Below, one piece after another: positions 7,546 to 15,607 of a stretch of 34,351 bases of DNA; positions within the stretch are counted from its first letter, which is position 1; each line of letters starts with the position of its first letter. The stretch is taken from positions 1 to 34,351 of the forward strand of contig JACNHV010000384.1 of assembly GCA_014383445.1 (NCBI GenBank), written 5' to 3'. The DNA is from Candidatus Desulfobacula maris. GTDB lineage: Bacteria > Desulfobacterota > Desulfobacteria > Desulfobacterales > Desulfobacteraceae. The notes below the pieces were generated by a model. It was not told the DNA's origin, searched no databases, and worked only from the letters and a program-made list of their open reading frames with translations. A program made the position numbers and the translations under genes.

Positions 7546-8679
7546 TTGAATTATAAGTTTATTGAGTCAGATGCAGAACTGATAGATGTGTGTGAAGGCC
7601 TTTTAAAGGAAAAGATTATCGCTGTGGACCTTGAAGCAGATTCAATGCATTGCTTTAAAGAGAAAATTTGTCTGATTCAGATTGCGTCTGCCAAAGAAGC
7701 TTTTTTAATTGATCCGTTTGAAATTAAAGAGGTACTCCCTTTTTTGAACGTGCTTGCAAACAATACTATTATTAAGGTATTTCATGGTGCTGATTTTGAC
7801 ATCAGAAGTCTTGACAGAGATTATAAGGCCCAGGTGAACAATCTTTTTGACACGGAAATTGCCTGCCGGTTTTTAGGCATCAAAGAGCGGGGACTTGCTG
7901 CCCTGTTAAAAAGAAATTTTAATGTGGATGTAGATAAAAAATTTCAGAAAGTAGACTGGTCAAGACGTCCGCTCAAGCAGACGATGATTGAATATTCAGT
8001 GGGGGATGTGGCATATCTTACAAAGCTGCATGATATAATCCATCAAAAGCTTGTGGCAAACGGGCGGCTTTCCTGGGCCGGAGAAGAGTTTGAAATACAA
8101 ACCCGGGTCCGGTATGAAAACAATCATGTACTGCCATTGTTTAAAAAATTTAAAGGTGCAGGCAAAATGGACAATAGGAGCCTTGCTGTTCTTGAAAACT
8201 TATTGCAGGTAAGGCAGGAGATAGCACAAAAAAAAGATCAGCCTCTGTTTAAAATTTTCTCAAATCTTTCTTTAATGACCATGGCTTATGAGAAACCTGT
8301 GACAATTGATCATATGTTGAAGATAAGGGCAATAAGCCAAAAACAGGCAGACATGTATGGAAATCTGTGCGTGGAGGCAATTGTTAAAGCAATGGAACTT
8401 GCACATAGAGCGTTGCCCTCATATCCTAAAACCAGAAAGCCGAAAAAAGATGTTATAGTTCAGGAAAGAATTGAACGTCTGAAAAAGATGAGAGAAAAAT
8501 TAAGCAGTTCAATAGGGATTGAACCAGGATTTTTATTGAATAATGCAATAATTGGTTGTATTGCTATTGAAAATCCTGCAACGGCCCAGGATCTTTTAAA
8601 AATAGAACATGTAAGGCATTGGCAGGTGGAAGCAATAGGTGAAAATATTATCTCAACCCTTGGATATTGTCAGTTTTAA
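7546..8679 (+). CDS. rnd: Ribonuclease D
   Basis: A 3'-to-5' exoribonuclease of the DEDDy class, which trims tRNA and other small RNA 3' ends. Counting from the chosen start, the metal-binding residues are Asp28 and Glu30 (DLEAD), Asp85 (HGADFD) and Asp154, with the catalytic Tyr150 (YSVGD). The C-terminal half has two HRDC-like helical domains. A GTG at 7522 gives eight more residues but has a poor ribosome-binding site; a TTG at 7546 has AAGGGA 6 bases upstream, so 377 residues is preferred. dapF follows after 11 bases, which implies co-transcription. The two alternative starts do not affect the domains. Confidence 0.9.
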   Translation: MNYKFIESDAELIDVCEGLLKEKIIAVDLEADSMHCFKEKICLIQIASAKEAFLIDPFEIKEVLPFLNVLANNTIIKVFHGADFDIRSLDRDYKAQVNNLFDTEIACRFLGIKERGLAALLKRNFNVDVDKKFQKVDWSRRPLKQTMIEYSVGDVAYLTKLHDIIHQKLVANGRLSWAGEEFEIQTRVRYENNHVLPLFKKFKGAGKMDNRSLAVLENLLQVRQEIAQKKDQPLFKIFSNLSLMTMAYEKPVTIDHMLKIRAISQKQADMYGNLCVEAIVKAMELAHRALPSYPKTRKPKKDVIVQERIERLKKMREKLSSSIGIEPGFLLNNAIIGCIAIENPATAQDLLKIEHVRHWQVEAIGENIISTLGYCQF

Positions 8680-8690
8680 TGGAGAAAAAC

Positions 8691-9542
8691 ATGGAAATTG
8701 AATTTGTGAAAATGGAAGGACTTGGCAATGATTTTATTATTCTGGATGACAGAACCTGTGACATCCAACGTCATGAAGCTTATCCTGCATTGGCAAAAAA
8801 TCTCTGCTCAAGACATTTTGGCATTGGGGCAGATGGCATTATTCTGATTCTTGAGTCCCATGACCATGATATTAAATACAGAATATACAATTCTGACGGC
8901 TCCCAGGCCCAGATGTGCGGTAATGGCATGCGCTGTTTTGCTAAATACCTGTATGAAAAAAAGATATTTACTCAAAAGAAGATAAGAGTGGATACCAAGG
9001 CTGGAACCGTAATCCCCGAGGTGATTGTTGATGATAATGATCAGGTTCAGTCAATAAGGGTGGATATGGGAGAACCTGTTCTTTCCTGCCTGGATATCCC
9101 TTTTGAAAGCCCAAATGAAAAAGCCATTGAAGAACGTTTGACCGTCGGGGACAAGGAATATCTTATTACGGCATTATTCATGGGTAACCCCCATGCTGTC
9201 CTTTTTGTAGATGATTTGCAAAAAGTGGACATTGAAAAGGTCGGCCGATTAATTGAAGCCCATAAACGATTTCCAGAAAAGACCAATGTTGAGTTTATTG
9301 AGGTTGTGAACAACAGAGAATTGAAAATGAAGGTCTGGGAAAGGGGAGCCGGGAGGACACTGGCCTGCGGTACAGGCGCCTGTGCTGCACTTGTTGCAGC
9401 CAACCTGACTGGCAGGGCACAGGACAGCGCTATTGTTCACCTGGATGGCGGAGATCTTGACATCCACTGGGATAAAGAGACAAATCATATTTTTAAGACA
9501 GGTCCTGCTACCCTGGTGTTTGAAGGGAGGATCAGGATTTAA
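8691..9542 (+). CDS. dapF: Diaminopimelate epimerase
   Basis: A 283-residue enzyme that converts LL- to meso-diaminopimelate, the precursor of lysine and of peptidoglycan cross-links. The two catalytic cysteines are visible: Cys76 in MCGNGMRC and Cys226 in ACGTGACA. The N-terminal GNDFI motif is also present. The frame can be extended upstream to a TTG at 8667, but GGAG lies 6 bases before the ATG at 8691, right after the RNase D stop, so this start is chosen. It is the central gene of a tight rnd-dapF-MFS run. Another lysine-pathway gene, lysA, is present at the far end of the window but is not linked to it. Confidence 0.96.
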   Translation: MEIEFVKMEGLGNDFIILDDRTCDIQRHEAYPALAKNLCSRHFGIGADGIILILESHDHDIKYRIYNSDGSQAQMCGNGMRCFAKYLYEKKIFTQKKIRVDTKAGTVIPEVIVDDNDQVQSIRVDMGEPVLSCLDIPFESPNEKAIEERLTVGDKEYLITALFMGNPHAVLFVDDLQKVDIEKVGRLIEAHKRFPEKTNVEFIEVVNNRELKMKVWERGAGRTLACGTGACAALVAANLTGRAQDSAIVHLDGGDLDIHWDKETNHIFKTGPATLVFEGRIRI

Positions 9543-9565
9543 AAACCGCTTCAAATTAAAAAATA

Positions 9566-10807
9566 ATGAATCCATCAAACCCATCTGAATCAGCACCCAT
9601 GAGAGCCTTTGCCCTTGTGACAGCCATGTGCACGGCACAGGTTCTGGGTATGCTCGGAGTGTTTGCTTTTCCAGCTCTGCTCCCATATTTTATCGATCTC
9701 TGGGATTTGTCAAACAGCCAGGCCGGATGGATAAGCGGCATTTACTTTGCCGGATATTCCATTGCAGTCCCTGTGTTGACCAGTCTCACTGACCATGTGG
9801 ATGCCCGGAAAATCTATCTTATTTCCTGCCTCATCGGCATCATAGCCAATCTTGGGTTTGCAGTGTTCAGCCAGGGATTTTGGTCTGCCCTTATATTCCG
9901 CTCCCTGTGCGGCATTGGTCTTGCCGGCACCTTTATTCCAGGCCTGAAAGCGCTCCTAGACCGTCTTGAAATCCGGTTTCTGCCCAGGGCAGTATCTTTT
10001 TATACAGCCTGCTTTGGGCTTGGTATGAGCATTTCCTTTTATTACGCCGGTGTCATGTTCAACTGGTTTGGGTGGGAGATTGTATTTTTCGGTGCAGCAG
10101 CTGGCTGTGGACTTGTTTTGCTGCTGAGCATGATTGTTCTGGATCCCATGCCGATGGAAAAATCAGAAGGCTCTTCAACGGGCATTTTGGATGTCTTGGA
10201 TTTCAGGCCGGTATGGCAGAATTACCCGGCACGGACCTATATCATTGCCTATATGTGTCACATGTGGGAAATGTTTGCGGCCCGTTCCTGGATGGTGGCA
10301 TTTCTGACCTTTGCCATGACGCTTCAACCCGTTTCCACAACTTTCATGGTTCCCACAACTATAATGGCTGTAGCTGGAGTATTTGGTATGGCAGCCAGCA
10401 TCCTGTTTGGTGAACTTGCCGTAAAATTTGGTCGTAGAAGGATTGTCTCCATGGTGATGGCAATTTCCTGCCTATTGGGTCTGAGCATTGGTTTTTTATC
10501 AGCGATCCCATACCCTGTTCTGGTGTGTCTGTGTATCAGTTACACCATTTTTTTTCAGGGTGATTCTGCGGCCATTCACGCCGGTGTAATCACTGCAGCT
10601 GCACCTGATCGAAGGGGAGCCACCATGGCTCTGCAATCCCTTGCAGGATTTGCAGCAGCTTCGTTAGCCCCTGTTGCAGCTGGTGTTGTTCTGGACATTA
10701 CGGGGGGCGGTAGCAACGTCATTTCCTGGGGATTTACATTTGGGGTAATGGGCGCTGCAGCCCTGTTAGGTTTAGTCCTGCTTTTTAAAGCCCAAAAAAC
10801 TCCATAA
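9566..10807 (+). CDS. Major facilitator superfamily transporter
   Basis: A 413-residue inner-membrane protein with about twelve hydrophobic segments in two halves joined by a polar stretch (residues about 190-215). The loop after the second helix reads SLTDHVDARKIYL, a variant of the MFS signature (usually GxxxDRxGRR), and the matching loop in the second half, KFGRRRIVS, is canonical. Substrate cannot be told from sequence; it resembles generic MFS permeases of uncharacterised function. It starts 23 bases after dapF, probably in the same transcript. No good ribosome-binding site precedes the ATG at 9566; an in-frame ATG at 9599 is possible. Confidence 0.85.
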   Translation: MNPSNPSESAPMRAFALVTAMCTAQVLGMLGVFAFPALLPYFIDLWDLSNSQAGWISGIYFAGYSIAVPVLTSLTDHVDARKIYLISCLIGIIANLGFAVFSQGFWSALIFRSLCGIGLAGTFIPGLKALLDRLEIRFLPRAVSFYTACFGLGMSISFYYAGVMFNWFGWEIVFFGAAAGCGLVLLLSMIVLDPMPMEKSEGSSTGILDVLDFRPVWQNYPARTYIIAYMCHMWEMFAARSWMVAFLTFAMTLQPVSTTFMVPTTIMAVAGVFGMAASILFGELAVKFGRRRIVSMVMAISCLLGLSIGFLSAIPYPVLVCLCISYTIFFQGDSAAIHAGVITAAAPDRRGATMALQSLAGFAAASLAPVAAGVVLDITGGGSNVISWGFTFGVMGAAALLGLVLLFKAQKTP

Positions 10808-10886
10808 AAACTATGATGCTTATATTGATTGTGTTGAATCGAACACGGAGAAAGACAATAAATCCATGTCTTGGTCCTGGGAGAGC

Positions 10887-10926
10887 AAATTATCGATATT
10901 GCAAAAATTTGCATTTTCGATAATTT
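10887..10926. terminator. 40-nt AT-rich hairpin between convergent genes
   Basis: AAATTATCGA (10887-10896) pairs exactly with TCGATAATTT (10917-10926), and after a 3x3 internal loop TGCAAA (10900-10905) pairs with TTTGCA (10908-10913). It sits between the convergent MFS and pirin genes, where a two-way terminator is expected. It lacks a clean run of T on either side, so function is inferred from place and shape. Confidence 0.4.
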
Positions 10927-10986
10927 CTGATTTCCTGTAACAAGCCGGGTCAAAATGAGTTGACAGTTCAAAGAGTTTCATTAAGA

Positions 10987-11844
10987 TCACTGGTGTTTTA
11001 AAAAAGTGTTGTTCCGGACTTCCATAAAGGCTGTTTCAAGTTCCTGGTCTGTATTCATGACAATGGGGCCCTGCCATGCAATGGGTTCGTTTATGGGACG
11101 GCCCGAAACCAGAAGAAATCTGACGTTTTCAGCGTTTGTGGAGATGTTAACTTTGTTTCCATCATCAAATATGACCAGGGATTCAAGGCCGATAGCCTGG
11201 TCCTCAGCCTGATCAAAAAAGGCCTGGCCGTCCAGGACATAGGCAAAGACTTTATGACCGGATAAAGTTTTATGATCAAAGACGGTATGTTTGGGGATCG
11301 TCACATCCAAAAATTGCGGATCAATAACAATATCTTTGACCGGGCCTTCAACATCATTAACCATGCCGCAGATTATTTTTATATTTACGCCCGTGTCCAG
11401 TTCAAGCTCGGGGATCTGGTCTTTTTTTATTTCCTGGTACCGGGGCGGCATCATTTTGTGGGAAGCCGGAAGATTGGCCCAGAGCTGGAATCCCCATAAA
11501 AGGTTGTCCTTATCACCTTTTGGCATTTCCTGGTGAATGATCCCGTTTCCGGCCGTCATCCACTGGACGTCGCCTGAAGAGATAATGCCTTTGTTTCCCA
11601 TGCTGTCCCCATGTTCCACCTCGCCGTGAAGAATATAGGAAATGGTTTCGATCCCGCGGTGGGGATGCCAGGGAAAGCCTTTGATATATTTTTCAGGATT
11701 ATTGGAATGGAAATCATCCAGGAGTAAAAATGGATCAAGTTGTGGAACCTGCTGGCTGCCAAAGGCCCGGTTCAGGTGAACACCGGCACCCTCCAGGATA
11801 GGTATGCTTTTAATAACTTTTTTTACCTTCCGCACTTTTTCCAT
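10987..11844 (-). CDS. Pirin family protein
   Basis: A 285-residue bicupin. The N-terminal cupin has the metal ligands of pirins: His60 and His62 in WHPHRG, His104 and Glu106 in GIIHQEMP (human pirin uses His56, His58, His101 and Glu103). The second cupin domain ends the protein. Bacterial pirins bind Fe or another divalent metal; some act as quercetin dioxygenases and others bind redox or metabolic enzymes, so the reaction here is open. A GGGGG stretch lies 5 bases before the ATG. It is downstream of the tmcB-like gene on the same strand but separated by a hairpin, so it may have its own promoter. Confidence 0.9.
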   Translation of the reverse strand: MEKVRKVKKVIKSIPILEGAGVHLNRAFGSQQVPQLDPFLLLDDFHSNNPEKYIKGFPWHPHRGIETISYILHGEVEHGDSMGNKGIISSGDVQWMTAGNGIIHQEMPKGDKDNLLWGFQLWANLPASHKMMPPRYQEIKKDQIPELELDTGVNIKIICGMVNDVEGPVKDIVIDPQFLDVTIPKHTVFDHKTLSGHKVFAYVLDGQAFFDQAEDQAIGLESLVIFDDGNKVNISTNAENVRFLLVSGRPINEPIAWQGPIVMNTDQELETAFMEVRNNTFLKHQ

Positions 11845-11899
11845 TTTTACCCCCTCTGCATGATAGTCATGCTTTCTTGATTCATTGTGGAAGTTCCTG

Positions 11900-11930
11900 G
11901 CAGTTTAAGGCCTTATTCGATAAGGACTGC
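11900..11930 (-). terminator. Hairpin immediately after the HdrD-like gene
   Basis: GCAGT (11900-11904) pairs with ACTGC (11926-11930), and inside it CCTTAT (11911-11916) pairs with ATAAGG (11920-11925) with a 3-base loop. It begins one base past the stop codon of the TmcB-like gene on the minus strand. There is no U run after it, so it may protect the 3' end or partly end the transcript rather than act as a full intrinsic terminator. Confidence 0.35.
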
Positions 11931-11931
11931 A

Positions 11932-13266
11932 TTATTTCATAATGGAGTTTGCAACCACCTCAACAATGCTTTTGACCTTAAAATCCAGATCATAGTTTTC
12001 TGCGATGTCCCGGATCTGGTTTTTACAATTAAAACAACCTGTAATAACAGTTTTTGCACCGGTTTCCCGGATCTGATCAGCCTTTATTTTTCCCATCCTT
12101 TGACGGATATGCCCCAGATCACCCGTGGATGCGAGTCCTCCCCCGCCGCCGCAACAATAATTATGAACGCCCGTGGGGGTCATCTCCACAAAATTGCTGG
12201 TCAATGCCCGGATAACGCGTCTGGGTTCCTCAATTACCCCACCCCTGCGACCTATATTGCAGGGGTCATGATAGGTAACAGGGCCTTCAAACAAATCTTT
12301 TTCAAGTTTTAGAATCCCTTTTTGAATGTATAGGTCAATGAGTTCTACCAGAGTATAGATTTTAAAATTAAACCGCTCTCCTATGATTTTTTCCATTTCA
12401 TGTTTTAATACACGATAGCCATGACCACAGGGTGCTAAGACAATGGATTTGGCATTAATTAGTTTTCTGGCCTCAAGGGGGTTGCTGGCAACCTGGAAGG
12501 CATTTTCCTTGCTGCCCTGGTAAAACGCATAGTTGGCTACATCAAAGCCTTTTGTGGAAAGGGTGAAATTTTCATTGGCAGCGGACAGGATTTTGAGTTC
12601 ATCCATGAGAAGAAAAGGAAGATCCCTTAATGTCAATGGGTGTGGTACATAGAGAACTTCAGCATTCTCTTTGTCTATGGGCAGGGTAAACCCTTCTCCC
12701 ATGTCGTCTTCCATTTCTTCGGCAATCCATTCAATGGTGTCGATGAAATCATCTTTGGAAAGTCCCAGATAGTTGCCCGTCTCAAGGGTGGTATTAACAG
12801 GGCCGACAAGCCCGGTAGGCAGACGTCCAAGTCCGAATAAAAGAGCTCTTGCCACATACATGATTTCACCGGTATTAATGCCCATGGGACAGGTGAGCGC
12901 ACAATTGCCGCAAAGGGTGCAGTTTTCAAAGGCTGCCCTGTAGAGTTCGTCAAATTTCGGATTGGTCATGGGGTCCTGGGTACTTGAAAGCCCCAGTTTT
13001 AATTTGATCGGATGGAAATACTCTGAGATAATTTTGGATAATACCTTGATCCGGTTTGCCGGAATATGATCAGGGTCCTGTTCGGAACAATAGTAGTGAC
13101 AGGCGTTAGCGCATGCTCCGCAGTTAATGCAGGCATTGATCATGGAAAAAAATTTGGTGCTGGTATATTTATCATAGATGCCCCTTAGTTTTTCAATATA
13201 TTCCGAGGAGCTTAATTTGTTTCCGGCATCTGCTGAAGAGATTTTTGAATCGGGTTGGGCAATCAT
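11932..13266 (-). CDS. tmcB: HdrD-like Fe-S protein with CCG domain, TmcB-like
   Basis: A 444-residue cytoplasmic-side electron-transfer protein. Two [4Fe-4S] motifs are visible, Cys46-49-52-56 (with an extra Cys60) and Cys116-119-122-126. The C-terminal half has one clear cysteine-rich CCG module: Cys336 (DPCN), Cys371-Cys372 (NYCCGGGGG) and Cys411-Cys414 (GCFNC); in HdrD, DsrK and TmcB this binds a special [4Fe-4S] cluster. An upstream Cys280 is what remains of a first CCG module. The frame is open further upstream, but AAGGA lies 8 bases before the ATG at 13266 and the extension runs into tmcA. With its cytochrome c3 and cytochrome b neighbours it best fits the Tmc complex of sulfate reducers. 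DsrK or a generic HdrD homologue is the alternative. Confidence 0.8.
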   Translation of the reverse strand: MIAQPDSKISSADAGNKLSSSEYIEKLRGIYDKYTSTKFFSMINACINCGACANACHYYCSEQDPDHIPANRIKVLSKIISEYFHPIKLKLGLSSTQDPMTNPKFDELYRAAFENCTLCGNCALTCPMGINTGEIMYVARALLFGLGRLPTGLVGPVNTTLETGNYLGLSKDDFIDTIEWIAEEMEDDMGEGFTLPIDKENAEVLYVPHPLTLRDLPFLLMDELKILSAANENFTLSTKGFDVANYAFYQGSKENAFQVASNPLEARKLINAKSIVLAPCGHGYRVLKHEMEKIIGERFNFKIYTLVELIDLYIQKGILKLEKDLFEGPVTYHDPCNIGRRGGVIEEPRRVIRALTSNFVEMTPTGVHNYCCGGGGGLASTGDLGHIRQRMGKIKADQIRETGAKTVITGCFNCKNQIRDIAENYDLDFKVKSIVEVVANSIMK

Positions 13267-13285
13267 GTTTTGTTTCCTTAAAAAA

Positions 13286-13690
13286 TTATTTCCTGTGACA
13301 TTCACCACAGGTTGTAGGTCCGGCTGTCTTTTTTTCTTTTTTCATTTCACGGTGGCAGCCTGTACAGCTCGCATGACTGGCTTCTCTGATGGCCAGTATA
13401 TTGTCAGATTGCTCAGAAGTGTGACATTCTGAGCAGGCAGCCTCTTCGCCTTCAGTGTATACCAGTTTGTTTTGCTCAATATCTAAAACATGATGGCACC
13501 TGGCACATCCCGTATCTCCAAGGCTGTCCTCGTGCACGGTATGGTCAAATGCAGGTTCAGGTCTTTTCTGGTTTGAAAAGAGTGTGAAATGATCAGCTTT
13601 CCGGGTTTCTTCCTGTGTCATGGCTTGCTGAAGAAAGATGGTAAAAAGGCATAAAATAATGATGCCCGGGATTAATATCTTGTATTTCAT
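13286..13690 (-). CDS. tmcA: Periplasmic tetrahaem cytochrome c3, TmcA-like
   Basis: A 134-residue secreted class III cytochrome. The first ~26 residues form a signal peptide with a long hydrophobic run. Four CxxCH haem-binding sites are present: CARCH (62-66), CSECH (86-90), CTGCH (109-113) and CGECH (128-132). His50, His53, His67 and His106 are placed to act as second axial ligands, as in cytochrome c3. It is acidic in the middle, as type II c3 (TmcA) is, with a basic stretch near 117-121. In sulfate reducers this protein takes electrons from periplasmic hydrogenases or formate dehydrogenases through type I c3 and passes them to the membrane complex. AGGA is 8 bases before the ATG; 33 bases follow tmcC. 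Confidence 0.85.
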   Translation of the reverse strand: MKYKILIPGIIILCLFTIFLQQAMTQEETRKADHFTLFSNQKRPEPAFDHTVHEDSLGDTGCARCHHVLDIEQNKLVYTEGEEAACSECHTSEQSDNILAIREASHASCTGCHREMKKEKKTAGPTTCGECHRK

Positions 13691-13723
13691 TATAAATTTC
13701 CTTTATTTCAATGGGGTTGAACC

Positions 13724-14386
13724 TTACCAGTCACGGGCCTTTAAAACATTTCCGAAATCAGCCCCCATATAATACCGTGAAAAGGGATAGGCAATCATGT
13801 GCCAGAGCCTTGTAAAAGGAATCATGACAATGAGAAGTTCACTGGATAGAATATGAACAATCAGCAGTGGCCGATAAGGACCAAACTGATGAAATGCCAT
13901 AAAACCGGTTAGAAATGAAATAAAGATAAGAATCAGGAGCACAAAATCAGACGGCTGGGTTACCATTCTTATTTCAGGAATCACCAGTCTTCTGACAAAA
14001 AAGAAGATGCATGAAAAGAGAACAAAAAGGGTCATGATATCAGCAAGACCATTGGAAATATTTTTCCATAATACCCCGTATGATTCAAACCATAATACAA
14101 TATGAGCCATGAAAAAAAGGGGGATTAAAACAACACACAAATGAAACAAAACCGTAATACTAGTAAATATGGGTCTTTTCCTCATAAATCGTGTGGCAAA
14201 TGGGATAAGACCGAACAGAATGGATTTGAATCCATTGGTCAGGTTCTCTTTTGGATAGAGCATTTTCGGGTTGAAGCCCTTGAGATAAAAGCTGACCAGC
14301 CTGAAACAGCAACCTAAAATCAGCACTGCAAATGAGATCATTGCCAAAGGTCCGCGTACAAATTCATAAAAATCCAATTTTTCCAT
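13724..14386 (-). CDS. tmcC: NarI-like membrane cytochrome b subunit, TmcC-like
   Basis: A 220-residue membrane protein with about five helices (roughly 12-34, 75-100, 112-132, 147-166, 172-195). Candidate haem b ligands His82, His95, His166, His178 and His196 lie in or next to helices, as in NarI, DsrM and TmcC. It would carry electrons between the periplasmic cytochrome and the cytoplasmic Fe-S protein, or exchange them with quinone. It is the first gene of the three-gene run, after a 194-base gap from the hydroxyacyl-CoA dehydrogenase. AAGG touches the ATG with no spacing, so the ribosome-binding site is poor. Fewer helices than TmcC or DsrM would suggest another family; here the count fits. 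Confidence 0.75.
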   Translation of the reverse strand: MEKLDFYEFVRGPLAMISFAVLILGCCFRLVSFYLKGFNPKMLYPKENLTNGFKSILFGLIPFATRFMRKRPIFTSITVLFHLCVVLIPLFFMAHIVLWFESYGVLWKNISNGLADIMTLFVLFSCIFFFVRRLVIPEIRMVTQPSDFVLLILIFISFLTGFMAFHQFGPYRPLLIVHILSSELLIVMIPFTRLWHMIAYPFSRYYMGADFGNVLKARDW

Positions 14387-14580
14387 CCTTATCTGGTATT
14401 GAAAAATTAAGAAAGAACAAGTCTTCCCACGACATGCCTTCCCTTACTAACAAGAATATTTGTATGCAAACTTGAATTCCAAGTCAAGAAATAATATCAG
14501 CTTGTGGACAACAGAATGGATATTAATGATAAGGATGGCTATGAAAAGTGTGACTGGTTTTTTGGGGCACGCAATATGTA

Positions 14581-15441
14581 TCAATCAATGCCAGAATAGT
14601 CATAAACCCCTTTTCCTGTTTTTTTACCAAATCGTCCGGCTCTGACTAGTTTTTTTAAATATGGGGCAGGTATATATTTATCACCCATCTCCCTGTGAAG
14701 GCCCTCAATCACACGAAGAATGGTGTCAAGGCCGACAAGATCGGCCAGGGCAAGGGGACCCATGGGGTGGTTGCATCCCAGTACCATTCCTTTATCAATA
14801 TCCTCGGCACTGGCAATTCCTTCACCCAGAACAAAAAATGCCTCATTGATCATGGGACAAAGAACCCTGTTTACAGCAAAGGCTGGGGCTTCATCCACAA
14901 CAATGGTTTCCTTGCCAAGGGTTTTTCCCCATTGTTGTGCAATAGCAAGGGTTTCATCAGAGGTTTCATGACCTTTGATGATTTCCAGCAATTTCATTAT
15001 CGTGACCGGATAAAAAAAATGGGTGCCGATGAATTTATCCGGCCTGTCTGTAACAGCGGCCAGTTCAGTGATGCTCAGGCCGGATGTGTTGGTGAAAAAA
15101 AGACAGTGTGACGGCACAATGCTTCCCAGATCTCCATATATTTTCTTTTTAATATCCATGATCTCAATGATGACTTCCACTGCAATATCAGCGCCATCCC
15201 CAGCTTCATTGAGATCCAGGGTGGGTGTGATTCTTTTGAAAATATCATCCATTTCCATCTGGTCTATTTTTCCTTTTTTAACATTGCTTTCCAGGTTTTT
15301 TCGGATGGTTGCCATGCCCTTGTCAACAAAGCTTTGTTCTATATCCCTTAACATCACCTGATAACCTGCCTGGGCACAGGCCTGGGCAATCCCGCTGCCC
15401 ATCAATCCCGCACCCAATACACATATTTTTTTGATATCCAT
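14581..15441 (-). CDS. 3-hydroxyacyl-CoA dehydrogenase (3-hydroxybutyryl-CoA type)
   Basis: A 286-residue single-function enzyme that oxidises (S)-3-hydroxyacyl-CoA with NAD. The Rossmann motif GAGLMGSG is at residues 10-17. The expected active-site residues are Ser120 (TNTSGLS), His141, Glu153 and Asn191 (AFAVNR). The usual active-site sequence HFFNPVP reads HFFYPVT here, replacing the conserved Asn and Pro after the catalytic His. Upstream TTG at 15444 could start it, but GGAG sits 7 bases before the ATG at 15441. It follows the acyl-CoA ligase on the same strand after a repeat-filled gap and fits the third step of beta-oxidation; no hydratase, thiolase or acyl-CoA dehydrogenase gene is nearby. 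Confidence 0.93.
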   Translation of the reverse strand: MDIKKICVLGAGLMGSGIAQACAQAGYQVMLRDIEQSFVDKGMATIRKNLESNVKKGKIDQMEMDDIFKRITPTLDLNEAGDGADIAVEVIIEIMDIKKKIYGDLGSIVPSHCLFFTNTSGLSITELAAVTDRPDKFIGTHFFYPVTIMKLLEIIKGHETSDETLAIAQQWGKTLGKETIVVDEAPAFAVNRVLCPMINEAFFVLGEGIASAEDIDKGMVLGCNHPMGPLALADLVGLDTILRVIEGLHREMGDKYIPAPYLKKLVRAGRFGKKTGKGVYDYSGID

Positions 15442-15475
15442 CAATGGTCTCCTTTTTTATACCTTATTCAGGCAT

Positions 15476-15540
15476 GGTTTTAAGTTTTAGGTTTTAAGTT
15501 TTAGCCTAAATCCTAAAACTTAAAACCTAAATCCTAAAAC
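15476..15540. repeat. Tandem and inverted repeat forming a 64-nt hairpin
   Basis: GGTTTTAAGTTTTA is repeated exactly in tandem at 15476-15489 and 15490-15503. The following DNA holds the reverse complement: GGTTTTAAGTTTTAG (15490-15504) pairs exactly with CTAAAACTTAAAACC (15513-15527), and pairing extends out to 15477/15540 with two mismatches. CCTAAATCCTAAAAC occurs twice, at 15505-15519 and 15526-15540. The structure sits between the acyl-CoA ligase and hydroxyacyl-CoA dehydrogenase genes. It may act as a processing or termination hairpin or be a mobile intergenic repeat. Confidence 0.7.
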
Positions 15541-15607
15541 AATCTCGAATAGTTTCAAGTCTCTACCCAAAATTGAAAAACTATATTTCTGACTTTTCAT
15601 CCAGGCA

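Noticed and set aside
10576-10971. 131-residue minus-strand frame opposite the MFS gene
   Set aside because: Mostly antisense to the transporter, with no start signal and no recognisable domain.
15476-15540. Repeat cluster as a small CRISPR array
   Set aside because: Only two direct units, no unique spacers between them, and no cas genes in the window.
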